From the NCBI RefSeq assembly GCF_030580865.1, contig NZ_JAUQSY010000026.1, forward strand, positions 1-47,198: 47,198 bases of DNA, read 5' to 3'. The notes below the pieces were generated by a model. It ran no database searches. It was not told where the DNA came from and saw only the letters and a list, made by a program, of their open reading frames with translations. Of this stretch, positions 42,151 through 47,198 are shown piece after piece (position 1 is the stretch's first letter; every line of letters begins with the position of its first letter). Source of the DNA: Hymenobacter aranciens. GTDB lineage: Bacteria > Bacteroidota > Bacteroidia > Cytophagales > Hymenobacteraceae. Made by a program: the position numbers and the translations under genes.

Positions 42151-42235
42151 TGTCATGCTGAACGCAGTGAAGCATCTTATTAAGTTACTGCGTCGCTCTA
42201 ACTTGATAAGATGCTTCACTGCGTTCAGCATGACA
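42151..42235. repeat. Inverted repeat, GTCATGCTGAGC family, copy 3
   Basis: Arms 42151-42187 and 42199-42235 match at 36 of 37 positions with an 11-nt spacer. The arm begins TGTCATGCTGAACGCAGTGA. Located between the LtaS-like gene start and the alanine dehydrogenase stop. Confidence 0.95.
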
Positions 42236-42250
42236 ATTGACTTTAAGAAG

Positions 42251-42284
42251 AAAGCCTTCCCGACACTACGTCAGGAAGGCTTTT
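42251..42284 (-). terminator. Terminator of alanine dehydrogenase
   Basis: Stem AAAGCCTTCC / GGAAGGCTTT with T-rich flank on the minus strand, 25 bp after the stop at 42309. Confidence 0.8.
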
Positions 42285-42308
42285 AACTTTCAATTACTAA
42301 CGTTTGCC

Positions 42309-43436
42309 TTAAACGGCGGCCGTTTCCAGCACGTTCTGCACGTCTACCAGCGGCAGGTTCCAGGCGTCGGCTACGCCTTTGTACACCACTTCGCCGTGCA
42401 CCACGTTGAGGCCCAGGCGTAGGGCTTCGTCGCGGCGGCAGGCTTCCTGCCAGCCCAGGTTGGCCAGCTTCACGGCGTAGGGCAGCGTGGCGTTGGTCAG
42501 GGCCAGGGTGGAGGTGTAGGGCACCGCGCCGGGCATGTTGGCCACGCAATAATGCACGATGTCGTCGATGATGAACGTGGGGTTTTCGTGCGTGGTGGGG
42601 CGGCAGGTTTCGATGCAGCCGCCCTGGTCCACGGCCACGTCTACCAGTACGGTGCCGGGACGCATGGTTTTCAGCATGTCGCGGGTGATGAGGTGAGGGG
42701 CCTTGGCGCCCGGAATCAGCACCGCGCCCACGATGAGGTCGGCGGTTTTGATGGCTTCGCGGATGTTATACTCGTTCGAGTACTGCGTCACCACGTTCTT
42801 GGGCATGAAGTCGTCCAGCTCACGCAAGCGGTTGAGATTGATGTCCATCACCGTCACCTGCGCGCCGAGGCCGGCGGCTACCTTGGCAGCCTGCGTGCCC
42901 ACGATGCCCGCACCCAGCACCAGCACGTGCGCCGGTTTCACGCCAGGCACGCCGCCCAGCAGGATGCCGCGGCCTTTCAGGGGTTTCTCCAAGTACTTAG
43001 CGCCTTCCTGCGGGGCCATACGACCGGCCACTTCGCTCATCGGGATGAGCAGGGGCAGAGCACGGTTGGGCAGTTCCACAGTTTCGTACGACAGGCATAC
43101 GGCCTTCCGCTCAATCATGGCGTGGGTGAGCTCCTCGCCGCTGGCAAAGTGGAAGTAGGTGAACAGCAGTTGGTTTTCCTTGATGAGCGGATACTCCTCG
43201 GCAATCGGCTCCTTCACTTTCACAATCATCTCGGCCGTTTCATACACCTCGGCGATAGTGCCCAGCATAGTGGCCCCGGCCTCCTGATACTCAGCGTCGC
43301 TGAAGCCGCTGCCCTCGCCGGCCGTGGCTTGCACATACAGCTCGTGACCATGCTTGCGCAGCTCGGCTACGCCAGCGGGCGTGAGGCCCACGCGGTTTTC
43401 GTTGTTTTTGATTTCCTTGGGAACGCCGATAATCAT
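42309..43436 (-). CDS. ald: Alanine dehydrogenase
   Basis: 375-aa NAD-dependent enzyme interconverting L-alanine and pyruvate plus ammonia. The ATG at 43436 (MIIGVPKEIKNNENRVGLTP) is the family start; the 35 codons upstream cross a promoter box and are rejected. Substrate-site residues are in ENRVGLTP, IVKVKEP and FTYFHFA; the nucleotide-binding loop is LGAGIVGTQAAKVAAG and the catalytic Asp region is DVAVDQGGC. Length agrees with the usual 371. A -7 box lies 50 bp upstream, adjoining an inverted repeat. Confidence 0.97.
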   Translation of the reverse strand: MIIGVPKEIKNNENRVGLTPAGVAELRKHGHELYVQATAGEGSGFSDAEYQEAGATMLGTIAEVYETAEMIVKVKEPIAEEYPLIKENQLLFTYFHFASGEELTHAMIERKAVCLSYETVELPNRALPLLIPMSEVAGRMAPQEGAKYLEKPLKGRGILLGGVPGVKPAHVLVLGAGIVGTQAAKVAAGLGAQVTVMDINLNRLRELDDFMPKNVVTQYSNEYNIREAIKTADLIVGAVLIPGAKAPHLITRDMLKTMRPGTVLVDVAVDQGGCIETCRPTTHENPTFIIDDIVHYCVANMPGAVPYTSTLALTNATLPYAVKLANLGWQEACRRDEALRLGLNVVHGEVVYKGVADAWNLPLVDVQNVLETAAV

Positions 43437-43487
43437 GAGCGGAGGGGTGAAATGAAGAAGTTGGAAATGGGTGGAAAATTCGTGGGG

Positions 43488-43495
43488 CAAAGATA
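43488..43495 (-). promoter_or_regulatory. -7 promoter box of ald
   Basis: Minus-strand TATCTTTG, exact TAnnTTTG match, about 50 bp before the ATG. The inverted repeat at 43506-43595 begins 11 bp upstream, covering where a -33 element would be. Confidence 0.65.
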
Positions 43496-43505
43496 CGACG
43501 CGGGT

Positions 43506-43595
43506 CCGGTCAGATGCCCTAGGCGTCCGACCGGTTTTCATCCGGCTGTCTTTGTTCTACCGTCAACCGGTCGGACGCCTAGGGCGTCTGACCGG
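43506..43595. repeat. Inverted repeat upstream of ald, ACCGGTC-GACGCC family
   Basis: Arms 43506-43536 and 43565-43595 are reverse complements at 30 of 31 positions, spacer 28 nt. Each arm alone folds into a 14-bp hairpin (ACCGGTCGGACGCC / GGCGTCTGACCGGT) around TAG. Confidence 0.95.
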
Positions 43596-43612
43596 TCAAA
43601 TAATCCCAACAA

Positions 43613-43645
43613 AAAGGCCCCGCCGAAAAAATCAGCGGGGCCTTT
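43613..43645 (-). terminator. Terminator of the DUF1573 gene
   Basis: Stem AAAGGCCCCGC / GCGGGGCCTTT, followed on the minus strand by TTTTT, 33 bp after the stop. Confidence 0.85.
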
Positions 43646-43678
43646 GCATTAGTTAAATCAAGGCAAAATCAGTAATTC

Positions 43679-44449
43679 TTACTTGAACGGCACCGCCGTG
43701 CCACTCTCCTTCAGCATGCTGCCGCCGGCCAAATCCTTCACGATATTGGCCTTGAGGGTGATTTTAGTGTCGCCGCTCACATCGTTTGAGGCAATGGTGA
43801 CGGCGTCGGAAATCTGGCCAATCTGGCGCTGGCTGTAGAGCAGCTCGATAACGGCGCTCTGGCCGGGCGCGATGGGCTTGGGCGGGTTTTTGTAGCCCAC
43901 GCAGTAGCAGCCCGAGGTGAGGCCGCCCAACTCCAGGGGCGTTTTGCCGGTGTTGCGCACCGTGAAACGCGCCGTCTGTTGCTGGCCCGATTCCATTTTG
44001 CCGAAGTCATGCGTAGTACGGTCTACTTCGAGGTGCGGCGACTTGGCCAGCTGTGCGGGGGTGAGCGTGGGCTTGATTTCGGCCTTCGTGAGCACTGCGC
44101 CCTTGATGGTGAGCACCGTGCTGGGCGTGCTGGCATTGCTGGTCACGGTCACCGTTTTGGTGAACATGCCGGGGCGGCCGGCGCTGTTGTACATCGCCTT
44201 CACGATGCCCGACTTGCCGGGCATTACCGGCGTTTTGGTCCAGTCGGGCGTGGTGCAGCCACAGCTGGCCTGCACGTTGGAGATGATAACCGGCTGGTTG
44301 CCGGTATTTTTGAACTTGAATTCGTGCGTGGCCACCGTGCCTTCGGGCACGTTGCCGAACTCGTGGTTTTCTTTCTCAAACTGGATGACGCCCTGAGCGC
44401 GGGCAGCCACCGAAATAGCCAGCAGGCCGATGGTAAGGAAACGTTTCAT
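43679..44449 (-). CDS. Exported DUF1573 protein
   Basis: 256-aa protein from the ATG at 44449 with signal peptide FLTIGLLAISVAARAQ. Two DUF1573 (immunoglobulin-like) domains are seen: VIQFEKENHEFGNVPEG with VQASCGCTTPDW, and LEVDRTTHDFGKMESG with LTSGCYCVGYKN. Each carries a close cysteine pair that may be a redox or metal site. Function in the family is unknown though widespread in Bacteroidota. Divergent from the E1 gene. Confidence 0.9.
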   Translation of the reverse strand: MKRFLTIGLLAISVAARAQGVIQFEKENHEFGNVPEGTVATHEFKFKNTGNQPVIISNVQASCGCTTPDWTKTPVMPGKSGIVKAMYNSAGRPGMFTKTVTVTSNASTPSTVLTIKGAVLTKAEIKPTLTPAQLAKSPHLEVDRTTHDFGKMESGQQQTARFTVRNTGKTPLELGGLTSGCYCVGYKNPPKPIAPGQSAVIELLYSQRQIGQISDAVTIASNDVSGDTKITLKANIVKDLAGGSMLKESGTAVPFK

Positions 44450-44592
44450 AAGAACAGGTTGGAGTCGGAACGGTTGTTTGGAGCCGGCCGGTGAAGTATT
44501 CCAAAATCTGGCCAACTTGCAACAATAGCTGCCAAAACAACCCAAATATACGCCCGTCGGTTCGTCACACCACCCACCCGGTGCCGATTCCG

Positions 44593-44600
44593 TATTTTTG
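44593..44600 (+). promoter_or_regulatory. -7 promoter box of the E1 gene
   Basis: TATTTTTG, exact TAnnTTTG match, 60 bp before the ATG at 44661. Confidence 0.55.
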
Positions 44601-44660
44601 TCCACCGGTTTTGTGCCGGTCCCGTTCTTCTCCGACCCCACCCACTTCCAATTTCTGTTT

Positions 44661-47081
44661 ATGTCTCCTGCCGAAACCGCCGCGACCACCCTGGCCACGC
44701 CGCTCACCAAAGACGACCTGCTTCGTGATTACCGCCTGGCCTGGGAAAGTCGCCACGCCTCGCTGGCCGGGCGCAAGGAAGTGTTTATGGGCAAGGCTAA
44801 ATTCGGCATCTTCGGCGACGGCAAGGAAGTGCCGCAGCTGGCCATGGCTCGCGCCTTTCAGAACGGTGATTTCCGCGCCGGCTACTACCGCGACCAGACC
44901 TTCATGGTGGCCATCGGCGAGCTGAGCTGGCAGCAGTATTTCGCCCAGCTCTACGCCCACACCGACGTGGAGGCCGAGCCCGCTACCGCCGGCCGCGCCA
45001 TGAACGGCCACTTCGCCACCCGCCTGCTCGACGACGACGGGAATTTCCTGCCCCAGACCGACCGCAAAAACTCCTCCGCCGACATTTCGCCCACCGCCGG
45101 CCAGATGCCCCGCCTGCTGGGCCTGGCCTACGCCAGCAAGCTCTACCGCCAGAACCCCGAACTGCACGAGCTGAAGAACTTCTCGGTGAACGGCAACGAG
45201 GTAGCCTTTGGCACCATCGGCAACGCCAGCACTTCGGAAGGCATGTTTTTCGAGGCCCTGAATGCGGCCGGCGTGCTGCAGGTGCCCATGCTGATGAGCG
45301 TGTGGGACGACCACTACGGCATCTCCGTGCCGGCCGAATATCAGACTACCAAACAAAGCATTTCGGCCATCCTGATGGGTTTGCAGCGCGAAAGCGAAGG
45401 CGAGCAGGGCTTCGAGATTTTCGTGGTGCGCGGCTGGGATTATGCCGCCCTCACCGACACCTACCAGAAAGCCGCCGCCCTCTGCCGCGAGCAGCACGTG
45501 CCGGTGCTCATCCACGTGACGGAAGTGACGCAGCCGCAGGGCCATAGTACCAGCGGCTCGCACGAGCGCTACAAGAGCCGCGAGCGCCTCGACTGGGAAG
45601 AAGCCCACGACTGCATCCACAAAATGCGCGAGTGGCTGCTGGCCGAAGGCCACGCCGAAGCCGCCGAGCTCGACGGCATCGAAAAGGACGCTGCCGCCAC
45701 CATCAAAACGGCCCGCACCGCCGCCTGGGCGGCCTTCTTCGACCCCATCAAAGCTGAGCAGGCCGAAGCCGTGGCGCTGCTCGATAAGCTGGTAGCCAGC
45801 CTCGGCGCCGAGAACAGCTTGCACGAGCTGGTGGCGCAACTCAAAAATAATCCCGCGCCCATCCGCGCCGACATCGTGCGCACCCTGCGCCGGGTGTTGC
45901 GCGAGCTGCGTCACGAAACCCGCAGCCGCGGCCGTCGTGCCGTGCAGCAGCACCTCGAGCAGCTGCTGGCCGAAAACGCCGACCGCTACAACTCCACCTT
46001 GTTTAGTCAGAGCGAGTGGGCTGTGGGCAACATCGAAGAAGTGCCCGCCCAGTACGCCGCCGACGCTCCCGTGGTGGACGGCCGCGAGGTGCTGCAGGCC
46101 TGCTTCGAGGCCAATTTCCGGCGCGACCCCACCATCTTCGCCATCGGCGAGGACGTGGGTAAAATCGGCGACGTGAACCAGGCCTTTGCCGGCCTGCAGG
46201 ATAAGTTTGGCGAGCTGCGCGTCACCGACACCGGCATCCGCGAATGCACCATCGTGGGGCAGGGAATCGGCGCCGCACTTCGTGGTTTGCGCCCGATTAC
46301 GGAAATCCAGTACCTTGACTACCTGCTCTACGCCATCCAGATTCTGAGCGACGACCTGGCCTGCCTGCAGTACCGCACCAAGGGCGGGCAGAAGGCGCCG
46401 CTCATCATCCGCACCCGCGGGCACCGGCTGGAGGGCGTGTGGCACTCGGGCTCGCCCATGCAGATGATTCTGGGCAGCATCCGCGGCATCCACGTCTGCG
46501 TGCCGCGCGACATGACGCAGGCCGCCGGCTTCTACAATACCCTGCTGCGCTCCGACGAGCCCGCGCTGGTCATCGAATGTCTCAATGGCTACCGCCTCAA
46601 GGAGAAAGTGCCCGCCAACATCGGCGAGTTTACCCTGCCGCTGGGCCGCCCCGAGGTGCTGCGCCCGGGCGAAGATGTGACCGTAGTAACCTACGGCTCG
46701 ATGTGCCGCATCGTGCTGGATGCCGCCAAGCAGCTGGCCGAAGTCGGCATTTCGGTCGAAGTAGTGGACGTGCAAACCCTGCTGCCCTTCGACACCGAGC
46801 AGCTCATCGCCGACAGCCTGCAGAAAACCAGCCGCGTAGTGTTCATCGATGAAGATGTGCCCGGCGGCGCCACGGCCTACATGATGCAGCAGGTGCTCGA
46901 CGAGCAGAATGCCTACCGCTTCCTCGATTCGGCCCCGCGCTGCCTCGCCGCCCAGGCCCACCGCCCGCCCTACGGCTCCGACGGCGACTATTTCTCCAAA
47001 CCCAACGTGGAGGACGTGTTCGACACGGTATATGAGTTGATGGGCGAGGCAAACCCGGAGCAGTTTCCGCCGATTTACTAG
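44661..47081 (+). CDS. Fused alpha/beta E1 of a 2-oxoacid (branched-chain) dehydrogenase
   Basis: 806-aa thiamine-diphosphate enzyme decarboxylating branched-chain 2-oxoacids as the E1 component of a large complex. Start at 44661 (MSPAETAATT). The alpha part (to about 400) has GNASTSEGMFFEALN then SVWDDHYGIS where the classical thiamine motif is GDG...NN: here Asn188 replaces Asp and Asp216-Asp217 replace Asn-Asn. The beta part starts near residue 470 with IFAIGEDVGKIGDVNQ and ends in the transketolase C-domain (FIDEDVPGGATAYMMQQVL). Bacteroidota commonly have this fused form. No E2 or E3 gene is in the window. Confidence 0.93.
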   Translation: MSPAETAATTLATPLTKDDLLRDYRLAWESRHASLAGRKEVFMGKAKFGIFGDGKEVPQLAMARAFQNGDFRAGYYRDQTFMVAIGELSWQQYFAQLYAHTDVEAEPATAGRAMNGHFATRLLDDDGNFLPQTDRKNSSADISPTAGQMPRLLGLAYASKLYRQNPELHELKNFSVNGNEVAFGTIGNASTSEGMFFEALNAAGVLQVPMLMSVWDDHYGISVPAEYQTTKQSISAILMGLQRESEGEQGFEIFVVRGWDYAALTDTYQKAAALCREQHVPVLIHVTEVTQPQGHSTSGSHERYKSRERLDWEEAHDCIHKMREWLLAEGHAEAAELDGIEKDAAATIKTARTAAWAAFFDPIKAEQAEAVALLDKLVASLGAENSLHELVAQLKNNPAPIRADIVRTLRRVLRELRHETRSRGRRAVQQHLEQLLAENADRYNSTLFSQSEWAVGNIEEVPAQYAADAPVVDGREVLQACFEANFRRDPTIFAIGEDVGKIGDVNQAFAGLQDKFGELRVTDTGIRECTIVGQGIGAALRGLRPITEIQYLDYLLYAIQILSDDLACLQYRTKGGQKAPLIIRTRGHRLEGVWHSGSPMQMILGSIRGIHVCVPRDMTQAAGFYNTLLRSDEPALVIECLNGYRLKEKVPANIGEFTLPLGRPEVLRPGEDVTVVTYGSMCRIVLDAAKQLAEVGISVEVVDVQTLLPFDTEQLIADSLQKTSRVVFIDEDVPGGATAYMMQQVLDEQNAYRFLDSAPRCLAAQAHRPPYGSDGDYFSKPNVEDVFDTVYELMGEANPEQFPPIY

Positions 47082-47086
47082 AGACA

Positions 47087-47166
47087 GTTAAAAGTGGCGG
47101 GTTTAAAAATAAAAAAGTGGGCCCGTTCGAAAGCGGCCTTTTAAAATTTAACGCGCCGCTTTTAAC
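47087..47166. repeat. Imperfect inverted repeat at window end
   Basis: GTTAAAAGTGGCG (47087-47099) pairs with CGCCGCTTTTAAC (47154-47166) with one mismatch; AT-rich between. Followed by a run of nine G (47188-47196). Confidence 0.6.
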
Positions 47167-47198
47167 CTTAGATTCCTGAATAACGCTGGGGGGGGGAA

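Noticed and set aside
44565..46961. 798-codon frame antisense to the E1 gene
   Set aside because: Same GC-driven shadow effect; the plus strand encodes an unmistakable enzyme.

Overview
The window reads as chromosomal DNA of a high-GC member of the Bacteroidota, most likely Hymenobacter or a close relative (Cytophagales). Evidence: two large secreted proteins carry type IX secretion C-terminal sorting domains; several genes are preceded by the Bacteroidota -7 promoter box TAnnTTTG and lack clear Shine-Dalgarno sites; the branched-chain E1 enzyme is an alpha/beta fusion; aconitase is of the mitochondrial type; AMP nucleosidase is the short form. The genus is inferred from gene style, not from a marker gene. 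No rRNA, tRNA, CRISPR array, transposase or prophage was seen.

Layout. 1-6.1 kb: TlpA-like thioredoxin lipoprotein, aconitase, a small lipoprotein, a YiaA/B membrane protein, and an SdpR/SdpI-type regulator-membrane protein pair. 6.1-16.6 kb: a secreted delta-60 repeat protein, a small conserved protein, a umuD-umuC translesion polymerase pair, a 1487-aa secreted subtilisin, and two small proteins. 16.7-25.4 kb: envelope functions (TonB-like protein, PQQ-type sugar dehydrogenase, DUF2490 outer-membrane protein, TonB-dependent receptor, SemiSWEET, beta-barrel protein), an unknown two-gene operon, two disordered hydrophilic proteins and a small GNAT protein. 25.7-34.8 kb: a three-subunit molybdenum aldehyde oxidoreductase (paoABC-like) and, 3.4 kb downstream, its probable maturation genes xdhC and mocA. 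Between them lie only minus-strand genes: a nucleotidyltransferase with a 55-aa overlapping partner, a HigA-like regulator preceded by the stump of its HigB toxin, an NmrA-type reductase and an AraC regulator. 34.9-47.1 kb: an Atg22-like MFS transporter, DinB-like protein, YtcJ-like amidohydrolase, AMP nucleosidase, a lone HsdR-N domain protein, an LtaS-type sulfatase-fold enzyme, alanine dehydrogenase, a DUF1573 protein and the fused branched-chain 2-oxoacid dehydrogenase E1.

How genes work together. PaoA (two [2Fe-2S]), PaoB (FAD and a [4Fe-4S]) and PaoC (molybdenum cofactor) form one oxidoreductase; XdhC and MocA probably finish and insert its cofactor. UmuD and UmuC form a mutagenic polymerase. 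Alanine dehydrogenase and the E1 fusion belong to amino-acid and branched-chain acid metabolism, and aconitase to the TCA cycle.

The most striking non-coding signal is a set of long, near-perfect inverted repeats in intergenic DNA. At least nine sites belong to several unrelated sequence families. In most of them each arm is itself a hairpin and the two arms face each other across a short spacer. They tend to abut gene ends, and at two sites the repeat supplies the stop codon of the neighbouring gene.
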